From NCBI GenBank assembly GCA_027886175.1, contig JAJNNQ010000006.1:6386001-6450000 (forward strand): a stretch of 64,000 bases of DNA, written 5' to 3'. The number at the start of each line of letters is the position of its first letter. Within the stretch, counting starts at the first letter, position 1. The notes below the pieces were generated by a model that saw only the letters and a list, made by a program, of their open reading frames with translations, was not told where the DNA came from and made no database searches. The DNA comes from Phylloscopus collybita (lineage: Eukaryota; Chordata; Aves; Passeriformes; Phylloscopidae). Both the position numbers and the translations under genes were made by a program. Positions 51,701 to 63,965 of the stretch are shown here, one piece after another.

Positions 51701-53211
51701 CTTACTATATGAAATATGTGTCCCAAACCAGCCAGTAATGACTTCAGGAAACAGGAGTATCTCAGTTCTTCTAATTTACCCAGGATATTATAAGTGTAAT
51801 AGATTACATGGAACCAACATATAGGAAAATAACATTTTAGTTTACAACCCTGGGAAGAAATTGAATGTGTTTGCAATAAACAAAGTCACCTCTGTGTTTT
51901 CTCATCTTTCTCTGTTAATTTCATTCCTTGCTGTATTTTCTCAAATATTTCCATTTACTCAACTTTTGTTCTTCAGTTAGTTCTAAGATATTATTAATTT
52001 TGGGTTGGTGTTTTGGGGTTTTTTTACAGGTTTTATTGGGAGCTTTTTTGTTGGTTGATTTGGGGGTTTTCTGCCCTCTTTGTCTTCTCTGGGAATTTTT
52101 TTCTTGGGCAAAAGGTGCTACTGACAATTTATATTAGTTCTCCTTCCTAAAAAATTGAGATGTCAGATTTTGTTCCATGATTTGTACAATCATCCACCTG
52201 TTTTTTCTTGCTGTTTTGTTTATTTCGTTTGGAATTTTAATGTATGGTTACTGGTCTACATCTCTGAAGGGAAAAATTTCCCATCTGAACGTTTATCAAC
52301 CAAACTGTGTCATAATTTTTAATGCAAAGTTTTTTTTTCATTTACACCTTTGTTAAGGAGGATTGAAAATAATTGCATAGACTAGAATCCTACGTGACCA
52401 ATTCAAAATTAAGCTCAGCTAGAGAGAAAAAATAAGTCTGTGCTCTGTAAGGCAAGAAAGGAAAGAATAAAAACTCTATACTCGTTTTATTATGTTTTCC
52501 TCCAAATTACACATTTTTCTTTCCCCAGACCTCCTCCTCCTCCCTTGTCCCTGGGATCATAACAACTCTTGTCTTCTCTGAAGCAGAGGAAAAAGGACTC
52601 AGCAAACTGCTACGCCATCCAGAACATGGGACCTTATTACTGACATTGCTGCTTTCTTTGGCTTCTGTTAAAGAGCTGTCATTTCCTGATATACAAGCCA
52701 CAGATTGAATGCTGGTCACCATGGTAGCTACAGACAGATGTCTATTAGAATAAATCAGTCTGCTGTACAATTTTTCAGTACCTTCAGGGGCTTAAATGTT
52801 CAATGTTGCTGGTTTAAGGCAAATGGAATTTGGTTAAACTGTTCTTTTTCTTTTCTAGCCACACAGCTTCTTTTCTAGCCTATACAACTTCAGAGTTGCT
52901 CTCAGTCATAAGAAGGAAAGTTGCAATATAGCTGGTAAGGTATTTTGAGCTTGATTTTATTAAGAGCTGGTACTACAAGGTATCTTAGCAAAGAGACTTT
53001 GCTAGTAATAGTTCATTCTTTCTCATGGGCATATTGGTAACACCAAGACTCTTCACATCCTGCCTAGAGGTAAATAGACACACACATCACACTCAGTGCA
53101 ACTAGTCCCAGGTCTGTCATTCAAACCAGGAAGAAGTCAGGAGAAGTCAGAACTAGATAAAGCAATGACCAAAGCAAACCCCACAAAAAATGAAGGACTA
53201 CATTATGAAAG
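48713..53211. other. Unique AT-rich DNA, no confirmed gene
   Basis: No transposon recognised. It holds a T/G-rich tract at about 52008-52066 and one short frame with a strong start context (52507-52722, minus), described in the findings. Confidence 0.5.
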
Positions 53212-53905
53212 AGTCACAGAATGTGCTGAATTGGAATAGATCCACAAGGGTCATCAAGTCCAGCTCTAGGTGCTGCACAGAAGCATCCCCAAGAATCACA
53301 CAATCTGTCTGCACCTAAACTCTGTCAGGCTTGATGCTGTGATCACTTCCTTGGGGAGCCTGTTCCAGTGCTCAGCCACCCTCTAGTTGAAGAACCTTTT
53401 TCTAATATCCAACCAAAACCTCCCCTGAAACAACTTCAGGCCATTCCCTTGGACTCTCTCACTGATCACCACAGAGAGGAGATCAATGGCTATCCCTCTT
53501 CTTTCCCTCAGGAAGAGGCTGTAACTGCAATGAGGTTTCCCCCTCAGTCTCCTCCAGGCTGAACAGACCAAGTGACCTCAGTCTCTCCTTGTAAGGCTTC
53601 CCCTCAAGGTCCTTCACCATCCTTTTTCCCCTCCTTTGGATGCTCCCTAGTAGTTTAATGTTGGCACCCAACATTGCTCACAGGACTGGAGGTGAGGCCA
53701 CCCCAGCTCAGAGCAGAGGGGACAATCCCCTCCCTTGCCCAGCTGGTGATGCTGTGCCTGATCTGCCCCAGGACAAGGTTGTCTCTCCTGGCTGCCAGGG
53801 CACTGCTGACTCTGGCTGCCACTGGCCAGGGCTCTTAGGTTCCTTTCCATGATGTTGCTCTCCAGCATCTCATTCCCCAGTCTGTCTGTACATCCAGGGG
53901 AAAAG
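53212..53905 (-). mobile_element. CR1 LINE 3' end, antisense
   Basis: The plus strand starts with the reverse of a CR1 3' terminus (TCACAGAATGTGCTGAATTG at 53214, then GATCCACAAGGGTCATCAAG). It continues through TTCCTTGGGGAGCCTGTTCC, CCTCCCCTGAAACAACTTCA, GGTTTCCCCCTCAGTCTCCT and on into the ORF2 end. The 3' end is complete and the 5' side is truncated near 53905. Scattered substitutions remove any long frame on the minus strand, so it is dead. Confidence 0.88.
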
Positions 53906-56900
53906 CATATCAATTCAGAATTGAGGTCCATCTAATTTAAGTTAGATTGTTCACAATATTCAAAGACAACACTTTGAATACTCAATTAAATTCACTGAAA
54001 CAGTTTTATTGTGAATGAAGGCTATTCAATTAGGAAAACAGAAAATTTTTGATTATACTCAGTTAAGGATCAAGGTGAGTCATGATCAAAGTGTCGATTT
54101 CCTTGCATATATTTTCCTGGTAAAACTCAAGAAAATCATTAGGGTCTACTTCTATGTCTCTTCTAATAAACTATCAAAAAATTATCAATTAATTAACAAT
54201 GTGATATTCATATTCTTCTAGCTTGAAATAAAAGCAGAGTACAAGGAAGATATTTCTAAGTGTATGAATATTATGATTGCAAATACCTTATTTGAGACTA
54301 GTGGACCATTTTTTGAGACCCTCTTCAAATAGTTAGTGGTATCTGTATGGCTGTCACAGATCCCTGAGTCTCCCAGGGGCTGGAAGCAGAATGTTTCCTA
54401 CCTTTTTCTTGATGTGCCTGAAGGACATTAGCAACCTCTACTCTCTAAAGTGGCGTCCTGCTAATACACATACACACAAAATAATCTAGAGAACTGTATC
54501 TCTAAATAAAGTAGTGCTGATTTCCTCTATGAAATACCTGAAATATAAGCCTTTGAAGAAAATCTCCCTTTTGCCCACCATGATGTCCCCTTCTCTTAAA
54601 TGCTTCTTTCCATCCAAGGCACTTTCAGAGGTTTTTGTAGTTGAAACAACTTAAATGCAGACATTTAAAGTTTGGTTTCTAGTCCTGTAGGCAAGTCTCT
54701 GTTTTTAAGCACTTACAAATTGTTGAACTCTGAAGTCCTCATCAGCTCCTATGTTCAAGTATATCTCCAACAATATCCTAGCACTGAGAAGAACTGGATG
54801 CCCACCAAACTGGTTTATGTGGTAGAGCCTTCAGGAAGAAAAGCCAGTCATAAGCAGAAAAATGGTGTCATGACATGCTACAGACATGTCCCCCCTTCAG
54901 CAGAGGTGTCCCAAAGTTCAACAGTATTTGAAACGTCTCTATATTGTTGATTGTCCTGCCTATTCAAATATGTTTTTCATGAATGTTTTAAAGGGGAAAA
55001 TATTTGGAAGATCAAAATATTGCAAGGCTCTTCCCCAAAAGGCTCTTAAAAGGCTCTTAAAAACACCAATGAATAATGGGATACAAGGAAAGGTCGTCAA
55101 ATTAAGGGAAAACTCTTGGAAAGAGAATAAATATGGGGTAGGAATAAATTCTCATTTCAGGGACAGTTCAGGGAGGTCACAGCAACAGAGGATTATCAAA
55201 AAAAGAGTAAAACATTTAAGTTTCTGAGGAAGATGTGGGGTTTTTTTTTGTATTTCTGCAGATCCACAACTGTGATTATAATTATGCCTCATCTCTGACA
55301 CATTTTCAGTGAATAGTTAGCTTCAGAAGGTTAATATCATGTAGGTTACTTGCCAGTCAATGGCAAGAAAAGCTTAGCTATCTTCTGTTCAAGCTCATTT
55401 AACTTTTTGGAGCCTAAGATTTCCCTCAGAAAACTGCAAAATAAGCAATGGCAGCCAATTATTCAAGTTAAGTGGGCAGTAAGAATGCATCATTTACTTT
55501 TTAGCCTTCATTAAGTCTGGGCTGGCTGTCTCTCAGAGGTGGTACAAAGGGTGATGCCTAGCAAAGGATAGTAAGAAAGGAGGGAAAGGTAAAGACAGAC
55601 CCTGTCAGCCCATGGCCAGCTTGAAAACAGAATCTCTTCATGTATGGGAAGATTTTAATAATTACGGAGGATATTTGGGCAACCAATTACTTTTGACTTA
55701 CTTTCAGAAAGGGGTGGCCTAATTTCAAAGAGCTGTTAAGAGCTTTGAATTTAGCTTAGATGAATATATTGCTTTATTGCAAGAGACTGGGTAAATTAGG
55801 AAAAAAAAGACATTAAACCTGTTGATGTGATTTTGTATTTTTTTTTAATTTAAAAATTTGTTTTTATTTTTGTAATGAAAACCATTTTGGCTGAAAGATG
55901 TAAGCAAATTTTATCAACACAAGATTTCAGCTTTTGAAATATTACTTTGAGAAGCAGAGTCATGTAGAGAAATTAAAAAAAACAACCCAACTAATAGAAA
56001 TTAGTTGCCGTTGGCTTTCAAAAGCATTTAAGTACTTTAAAGGCTCACCAATTCTACAAAATCCCCACATTTTATGCTCTCACAAGGAATGAAAAAACAA
56101 GCACAGTATTGCAATCAAATATACCAAAAGTTTATAATTAATGTTTTGTGTGTAAATATACTTTGGTGTGTTAAATTTTTTTGCCTGGCTATCAATGCAG
56201 CTTCAAATTTCTCTTGTGGTAGTTATGCTTGATTTGATATATTGATAAAGAGATTTCAGAGATGTCTCTCTGCTCTGAGATCCCCATAAACAGGAATAGT
56301 ACCTGGGACTTCTTCAAGTTTATGTGATCACAAAACTGGAATCAAATCTAGAAAATTATGCCAAAGAAACAAAAAAACCTGTTTATATCATCTTGCTGTT
56401 TGGCCGACAGCAGAATGTTCATCTGTTTTGCCACTTATGCCGCTTAATGTCAAATAATATTTTTTTGCAAATTAATTTCTGAGAATAGTCACAGTAGTCA
56501 CTGGAAAATAAAGGATGCCAAATGCTTGAATACTTGGTTTTTTTGCTTGTAAAAGTTAATGTTCTTACACCTGTTAATAACAGGAAAATATATTATGGAG
56601 AGTAATTAAAGCAAAACAAATGGTATCTTCAGTGAGAAAATTATCCATAGCTGTTGAATCTTAGATCATAGACGAACCCTTGTCCACACAGAGAGCACTA
56701 TTCCAGCAAACTTGGATGCCTAAAATTAAATACTGCTCATATTGACTCAGCTGCTCAGCCAGAAGGGGTAAAAGCTTTCTAATGAAACCAGTCCAGGTCA
56801 AAAAATGCTTGCAAGAATAATTTCTAGGCATTTCAGGCAAGAACATGAATTTGAGACTTTGCTTTGCAGATCTCTGTTCATTCAGTACTGTGATGTCTTT

Positions 56901-57298
56901 GCTCTTTTGCAGGTGCAGGGTATTTTTAGGTTATCTAAACTATCTTTCCTGCCTGCAGAAGTTGGTGCCTGTTGTGGTCCCGCCATGAGAGTAGAGGTTT
57001 GGCACATTCTAGTTGTCTTTAAGAAAAAATCTGCCATTGGAGGCCGGAAGATGTGGAATTTAGTTTGTGTATTTGCAGTATAGCCTGGATATTGTGCAGT
57101 GTATTTTTTCTTACCAAGATGATGACTTCCATTTGTTTGTAGTTTTGAGCTCAGGTGGGTTGCAGAGTCTGGCCCTGCCTGGGTCCAACCTTGCTGCAGC
57201 TGAAGACACCCAAAAAAGGTTTTGTAGTACAAAGTAGGGTAGCTAGCAGTGTGATAAAGCTAGAAAAGAGGCAATATGCAGCATGAGTGAGGAACTAG
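53906..57298. other. Unique AT-rich DNA, no gene seen
   Basis: No gene or transposon recognised. A short tandem of AAAAGGCTCTT units lies near 55031-55063. Open frames are short. Confidence 0.5.
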
Positions 57299-57680
57299 TG
57301 TAGACAAAAACACATGAATGACTTTTCTTTCAAAGTGGCATGTTGTATCTCTCTGGTATCCCCTCCCTGTGAAACCCTACCTGCCCCTTGACTCTGACCT
57401 ATGGCCTTTGGCCATAGGTAACCCTATCCCCTACCCTGAAATGCATAAAACCCCCTTTCCCTCCAGGGTTGGGGCTCTTTCGCCCTGGGATCCCCTTCTT
57501 GGAATAAATCTTGGAACACATCTCAGGGTAAGAGCCTCTTTTGGTTTTATGTCCCTATCCTGAAGATTCCTCTCACCCTAACCTCCCTAAATCTGAGCTA
57601 GCAGCTGGCCTCGGGGGCAGAGGGAAGGGGAACACTTCAGTGGCACAAAACCACGGCCCACAGCCCAGCTTTCCCTGTTC
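57299..57680 (+). mobile_element. Probable ERV LTR, plus orientation
   Basis: The block begins TGTAGACAAAAAC at 57299. On the plus strand it has a TATA-like GCATAAAACCCC (near 57441-57452), a GC-rich R-like stretch, and an AATAAA signal in GGAATAAATCTTGG (about 57499-57512). A U5-like stretch with CATCTCAGGGTAAGAGCC follows. This order is that of an LTR and the sequence resembles passerine ERV LTRs. The 3' edge is not clear and no target duplication was found. U3 carries a 10-bp perfect stem-loop at 57397-57419. Confidence 0.65.
57397..57419. repeat. Perfect 10-bp stem-loop in LTR U3
   Basis: ACCTATGGCC (57397-57406), a TTT loop, and GGCCATAGGT (57410-57419). It lies upstream of the TATA-like element of the LTR. 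Confidence 0.9.
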
Positions 57681-58873
57681 TTCTACTGCCACTTCTTTTT
57701 GTAACAAAGCATAGCTACTGCTGCATCCTCTGTGTACAAAATGCATTCAGTAATTCGATCCCATTACTAAGAAATTAAGATTGTAAATTACTAATGAACT
57801 GTGTGCTTGGCCTCTTGCAAATTCACTTGATCTCTCCTCACACTCAAGGGGAAGCTGTATAGCTGTGGGTAGAACAGAGCTGAGCCCAAGATAGGAAAGA
57901 GCTTGGAGCACAAACAAAGCATCTGTAGCCAAAATTAACTTGTGTTTGCCTGCCAAGGAAATCATGAACAGTATGATACCACAGTAAGGAAGAAACAGCT
58001 TGTTTTTGGCATTAAAAAGGCAAAACAAAACAAGATGCTTAGCAGAACTATTATAGTTTTCATAGGATGTGATGTTTTTCATGCCAGGGACTCCTGTATG
58101 TGTATTGGAAATAGAGACTCAGTAGCTGATGTGTCAGAGGCTGCTTTTAACCTGTGTATTCTCTGCTATCCATGCTCAACAGTTGTCTACTTACAGTTAT
58201 CAAAGCCATGCCTTGATAAATTCCTTAAAAATCCTGTTATCAAATCACACACTTCCAAGGCAGAGGGCTTCTCTTTTGCTTCTTTGTTATTAATGTAGAT
58301 GGTGCTTCTGAGATGAAAGGAAGTTCTTTGCTGATATACAGATGTTTTGTGCAATTAGAGTCCTGTCCTGATAGTTCTGGAATGAGCACCAATAAAAATC
58401 ATTCATGTTATGAAGAAAAAAGAAATTTATTTTCTCACTTGTCATCATGTGTAATGGTGACAGTCAACTGATACAATTAACACTGGATTGCTTTTCATCA
58501 TGTAAATCCAAGCTAATCCTGTTCAGGAAGCCTGTCTCCAATTAGGAAACAGTGAATCAAAATATGATAATTTCTACACTGCAGTGATGCCTCTTGGGTG
58601 ATTTTGTCATTTGATCTGCTTTTGTGATGGACCATATGCCTCCAGCTCTCATTCATTTTAATGAGAGAATAATTTCACATGGTCAAGGTTTTATCTCCCT
58701 TTGTCTGTTACTCATCCTGTGCTTTAGAAGAAGCTTTTCCCCCAACAGGTTTCAGATATATTCTGTGATGACACACAGAATCTGTGCACAAGCACCCTCA
58801 CTATTCCATTTGATACTAAAATAAAAATTTTATTATGGGCCTGAGGCTTGATTACTTCCTTACTTCCTCTACT

Positions 58874-58914
<41 letters not shown>

Positions 58915-60814
58915 CTTTTCCCCACTTTCAGCTTCAGGTGCAGTCCCAGGAGAGAGACACACATGTGATCCATAAGGCAGCAGGACTGAACTTTGGCAAT
59001 CCTCTATTTGAAAATTAATGGTTTAGCTAAAAGATGTCATCAAACCAAGGAAAAGAACCAACCCAGGCAGGTTATCAACAAACTACATCATTGTGAATAT
59101 TGGTCCCATGCTGAGGCTGATCAAGACTTAACTAACAAATTGAACTACAGGGTAGGAAGACCACTCTCTTATCCATCATTTTAAGGAGAATGAGAAAGTT
59201 CGTGTTCTATGGAACATTATTGGCTAGATATGAGCGCATTGGGCTGTACAAAAGAATGAGTTTCTTTTAAATCCTGAAAGTTGCCATGAAATCTGTGTTT
59301 TGTGTCTTTTTCTGCAGAAAAAGTCATGGTACCCACTGGTTTAGACATCTGAGAGTGTGAATTATTTAATGTTTAATAAAACATACAGTTGTCAAAAAAA
59401 AGTATCAAAGGAAGAGACACTAATGTAGTCTACTGTATCACAAAATCTTTAATCATGCAAGTCCAGCATGAAGGATCAAAATGCTTCAGCCAGAAAAGCC
59501 AATTAATCCTTTGTCCAAGGCTTTGAGAGTTACCAATTTGGAAGCAGAAATAGGAAACCTGGACTATCAGAAGTACTGAATGTTCACCATTCCTGTAAGG
59601 TGAAGGGGAGTTAAAGTAGCTGTTCATAATCTTTTAAAACCCTGAATTGTTAAAAAAGGGTCTTTAGAAAGTGCTAAAAAGGCATGAGTAAATGGGAAAA
59701 GAAATTATTAAAACTATGAGAAATCTTTTTATAAAGAGCCAGGTATAGTTCATCTATCAGTCTCTCACCTCCAGACTTGTTGGATTATTTTGCTGTAAAT
59801 CACTGTGCAGCTCAACTCAATATAAAGCTTTGTACCACACAAGGAAGCAGTCCAATCTTGGAATCAGTGTTTTGTATTTAATTTATGTGGATCTTTAAAT
59901 ATAAAGTCTCTCTGCTCATGCTTGTGTTTTCCTTTGGGCAGAGAAATTACAATCCCTATGCGAAAAGCAATTATTCTACTCCAGTGAGCTCTTTCCTTTC
60001 ATCACCCTGCTCCCAAAGCACTTACTGTCTGGAAGCAGAAAGCATGCTCCCACCCAGTTTCTTACCCCTGAATGAGGAAAGAAATGTGAATATGCTGTGA
60101 TTCTGTTCTGACCTACCACGCATGGCCTAAAGTGTCAGTTAACATTAGCCTTGGATGGAGTTTTGCACTAACTTTCAACTGAGAAAAAGAAGTGCTTCCA
60201 ATCAGTGACTGCCTTAGAGTGGAGAATGTGGAAAATTGGTTTTATAAGCATAGAACAAATTGAAATGAGTCTTTTGGTGTTTTCTTGGTCTGTGAAGAGC
60301 CTGCTGCTGATGGAAAATTTTCCCATTATTTTTGAATTACTCATATTCTGTTTGTATTCATTAGATCACCCTCCACAAAGCCTGAAAATGACTACCAGTA
60401 ATTTATTGGCATGTAGGCAATATTAATCAAGTATTCACAATGTGTTTTGGTGTTTTAAGTGTGTCTTTCAGAAAGGAGTAGAACCCCATACATACCTGCT
60501 TGCATTCAACTTTATCTGAGATATTCACAAGTCCTAAGGGAAAGAATTGGCTTGTGAAAACAGGATAAGAAGCTTGACAAGGGCATTCAGAGATAGCATT
60601 TCCCTAGACTACTCCCAGAGCTCTTCACATATTTTATTTATTTTAGGATAGAGAAGATTGTTTAATTTCCTCCCTGGAAAGAAAAAAAAAAAAAAAATAC
60701 TAAGTAAAGGAGGTAAGAAGTTTAAACTCCACCAGTTCACTTTAATTTGAAATAAACCACTAGTAATTATTGCCAAAATGTGGCTGTGGAGCAGGAAGGA
60801 GGAAAAAAACCTAC
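57681..60814. other. Unique AT-rich DNA with a T39 tract
   Basis: No gene confirmed. A T39 run lies at 58876-58914. A weak candidate terminal exon at 59942-60100 (plus) is discussed in the findings. An A17 run lies near 60681-60697. Confidence 0.5.
58876..58914. repeat. Uninterrupted T39 tract
   Basis: Thirty-nine T residues in a row within a pyrimidine-rich surround. No poly(A) signal on the minus strand accompanies it. Confidence 0.9.
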
Positions 60815-61015
60815 CACAAAACCATCTACGGTAAGAGTCTGCTCCCAGACCAGTCTCTCATAGCCAAAGACATTGTTGTTTATCATGGTAATAGTATGAG
60901 GATTTATTCCAAGTTTGGCCAGTTGCTGTAACCCACTGTAAAGCAGGCCAGGCTTACTAGCTATTGAATGTCTAGAAAATTGACTTCTTCTCTTGGCAGC
61001 TACAGCTGTGCTCAT
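60815..61015 (-). CDS. Candidate first coding exon, unknown protein (67 codons)
   Basis: A minus-strand frame opens with ATG at 61015 and runs 67 codons to a good splice-donor sequence, GTG|GTAGGT, with the cut after 60815 in phase 0. An in-frame stop lies four codons upstream of the ATG, so the start is defined. The peptide begins MSTAVAAKRRSQFSRHS, a basic start without signal peptide or membrane segment, and later reads GLQQLAKLGINPHTITM and YERLVWEQTLTVDG. Composition looks like that of a real soluble protein. The flanking DNA on the promoter side (61080-61260) has about six CpGs in 180 bp, far more than its surroundings, and a CCAAT box. I do not recognise the protein. The start context (ATTAATGA) is weak, and an open frame this long can arise by chance in AT-rich DNA. 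Confidence 0.35.
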
Positions 61016-61260
61016 TAATTTTCAGGATGTGCCTTTCAGCAGGCAACTTGATAATGGCTCCATCAAGTGGTGCAATTGCTTCACCGCGAGCATTTGGTAC
61101 CTCCAGCCAGGGAAACCGGCATCTCGGTTTTGGCTAGGAGATGTATTTGGCTCCTCCTGTGCACAATGAACTCTGCCAATAGCTTTCATGGGGCACTAGT
61201 TCAGAGATAAAAGATTTGTTACCCCGAAAAGGCCAACAACACTCATCGCATGAATCCAAA
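61016..61260 (-). promoter_or_regulatory. Possible small promoter/5' UTR with raised CpG
   Basis: This stretch keeps CpGs at CACCGCGAGC, AACCGGC, CTCGG, CCCCGAAA and CATCGCAT, while neighbouring kilobases are nearly CpG-free. On the minus strand it contains a CCAAT box (CTATTGGCAG read in reverse, near 61180). The location directly upstream of the candidate exon fits a promoter or 5' UTR. There is no strong TATA box. This is inference only. Confidence 0.3.
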
Positions 61261-61592
61261 GGACTTAGAAGAGTGTGAGAAGATCTTAGATGGATCTCAG
61301 AGGGTGCCAGAGGTTATATTAGAGACAGATGTTCATTACATGTTTCTTGATTTTTTTTTCTGGAATTAAGACAAACAGTTCAGTTTTATGTTAACATGGG
61401 GTTTATTTCCTCGTGCAATGAAATAACTTCAGAAATTCTCTTTTGGCTGAAAAATGAGAAAACAATGATTTTTGAGATATTATGAGGGAAAATGCCTTTA
61501 TGGTGCCTAGAAATTGGCCACAAAGGCTTTTGGTTTTTTTTTTTTTTTTTTTCTGCAGCTATAAAACTGTATATAACAGAATATACTGGATA

Positions 61593-61636
61593 TGTTTTTT
61601 GGTTACCTCTCACAGTGTTTTTGGTTACCTCTCACA
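61593..61636. repeat. Two-copy 22-bp tandem duplication
   Basis: The unit ending TTTTTGGTTACCTCTCACA occurs at 61593-61614 and again at 61615-61636, nearly identical. It looks like a recent slippage or local duplication event. Confidence 0.85.
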
Positions 61637-63867
61637 TAATACTTTATTAATTAAATTCCTACCACGTCAAGAAAATATTGTTCTACATCTGATGGGGAGA
61701 TAGAGTCCAATACAACTAATGGAGAACTAGGATTTGTAGATGTCAGGTTAAAAAGCTTCAGGGCACTAGTATCTCTGCAGACAAATGTGCTGAGGGGTGT
61801 GAACTGTCTCTTACACCAACAAGATTACTATACTTAGGGTATACCCTACCTGCTAAGCTTAGGCTATATCTTTGAGGAAAACAAGACAACCAAACCAACC
61901 AACCGACAAAACACCCCTGTCCCCCCACACCCCCATCCCCCAAAACAGACAAACAACAAACCAAAACTATGATAAAATTAAGAGGACAATTTAGTTGAAA
62001 AGGAAAAAAAAAATCTTTGGATGAATTATCCATTTTTTATGATAAAGAAACTCAGAAATTACAGGTTTTGCATTATTTTCATTTGAATTCATCTGCGGTT
62101 TCAGACTTTATTACTTGTTTCAGTCCCTACTTGATCATGCTAAGACTGATGGTAAAATTAGTTTTAACCCTGGTATTTGTTCTGTTCCTTTCTAGGCATT
62201 ACATTGCATTATGATGGCTACAATCTGTCACATAGAGTTTTTTTCACTAAATTCTGTAAAGAATGAACTTTAGTAATCAATAAAACTTCACTCAAATATA
62301 AAAGTGATAAAACATTCTTCAAAACATATAATCACTGCAAAAGGAAAACAGAAATCCATTCTAGGCTATTTCATACTTTATATAACTCAGAAAAGTAGAA
62401 ATAAATGGATGGAACAATATTGGAGTTCATATAGTCCTTTTTTAGTGGCAGTTTTAAGGATTCTAACATGCAATTTCATAGTTACTGTGAAATTATCTTG
62501 TCAAACTGCTAAATAACAAAGTGAGCTTCATGGATATTTTGTGCTAAGAAAAAAAAAAGGCACAGTATTTCTTGACTTTGTATAGCACCATTTCTTTTCA
62601 CACTAATTATTAACCAGAACAAACTGAGTCTTCAGTTTCCTCTGAACTATTTTTTTTTAAATTTCCTTCAAGTATTAAAATAGAACAGGCTGCTATACAT
62701 AATTTCTCACATTATCTGTGTCAGTAAGATTCATGAATCCAGTTGAAGAAGTTACTTTGCGGAAAAATCCTGCATCACTCGTGGTGCAGCATTCCACAGT
62801 GAAGGACATTTCTATTCAAGTAATGATGGAATCATACAGAAATGTATATTGGAGAGGGTTTCTAGAAAATATTGTTCATTTCTTTCTCTGAAGTCAACTT
62901 CTCCAGTCCTCTAAAATCAGACCATCAGATTTACAGATCTGTCCTCTTTTCTACAGCTAATCTCTAGAATATCAGATTGATTTTTTCTGTGGAGCACAAG
63001 CCCTCCCCTTTTACTTTTTTTTTTGTCTGTCTTGAACAGCCTTCAACTGTCCATTGCAGTACTTGAGTCACATGAGTTATCCCACAAAAGATAGTGCAAT
63101 TCTGAGATGCACATGGAGACTGCAAATTTCTTCTTTTTTATTTCCCAGAATATGAGTTTTGGCATAAAGGCACTCGAGTGATTTGTCATCTGACCCTTTG
63201 CTCCTGCTCCCAAGGTACTCTCAGCTTGTCCCTGGGTCTTTGCTTGTCTCCAAACTTTGGGCACCTCTCCTCAAATAACCTAGTTGAAAGCCACTTCTGT
63301 AACTTAGTTAACCTATTAAAATGATGCAATTCCACCTTTTTGATGGGTGGATTTCATCTCTTTGCAGTAACCTACAGACTTAGAGGAGTATCTGAATAGT
63401 CAAGGAGGCCAAAACCCTGCTGGAAACAACATCTGTGCAGCCAGATGTGATATGTGTGATATACCTGCTCCTGCTTGTCCTTCCTTCTGGCTGGAAGGTT
63501 ATATATTTATAGTAGAAAATAACCTGAGGGACTTTCCCCTTTGCTTCATCCCCTATGTTCCTGAGGTCCTGTTTAATTATGTAGGTGTATTTTTTGTTCA
63601 ATACATAACTGAACCCAGTGTAATTAAAGTAAAAATGCATTTTTATTATAAAGTCAAAATAAACAATCAGAGCATTTTTTGTGTATTCATGTGAACCAGC
63701 CCACAACCATTTTTAAAATTACTGTTATTTTATTGAATGTCTTTAATGAAAATCTGTTCTTTCAGAATTTCTAAACATTACATAAAGAGACAATAATAGG
63801 TTTTAAAAAAAATAGGAAGCTTTATAAAATAAAATTCTTTGAACCAAACAACCCTTTCTTTCAAAGA

Positions 63868-63965
63868 AAAACAAAACAAACAAAACCCCAAACAAACAAA
63901 AAATAAAACAAAATAAAAAACAACAACAAAATAAAAAAACCCCACAAACAAACAAAAACCCAAAA
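63868..63965. repeat. A-rich CAAA tract
   Basis: AAACAAAACAAACAAAACCCC-like units, then AATAAAA units, then AAACCCC again. Simple-sequence DNA with no transposon body next to it. Confidence 0.85.

Noticed and set aside
57571..57640. Possible primer-binding site after the LTR at 57299 (TGGCCTCGGGGGCAGAGG)
   Set aside because: The LTR 3' edge is not fixed and the sequence does not match a tRNA 3' end that I can name with confidence.
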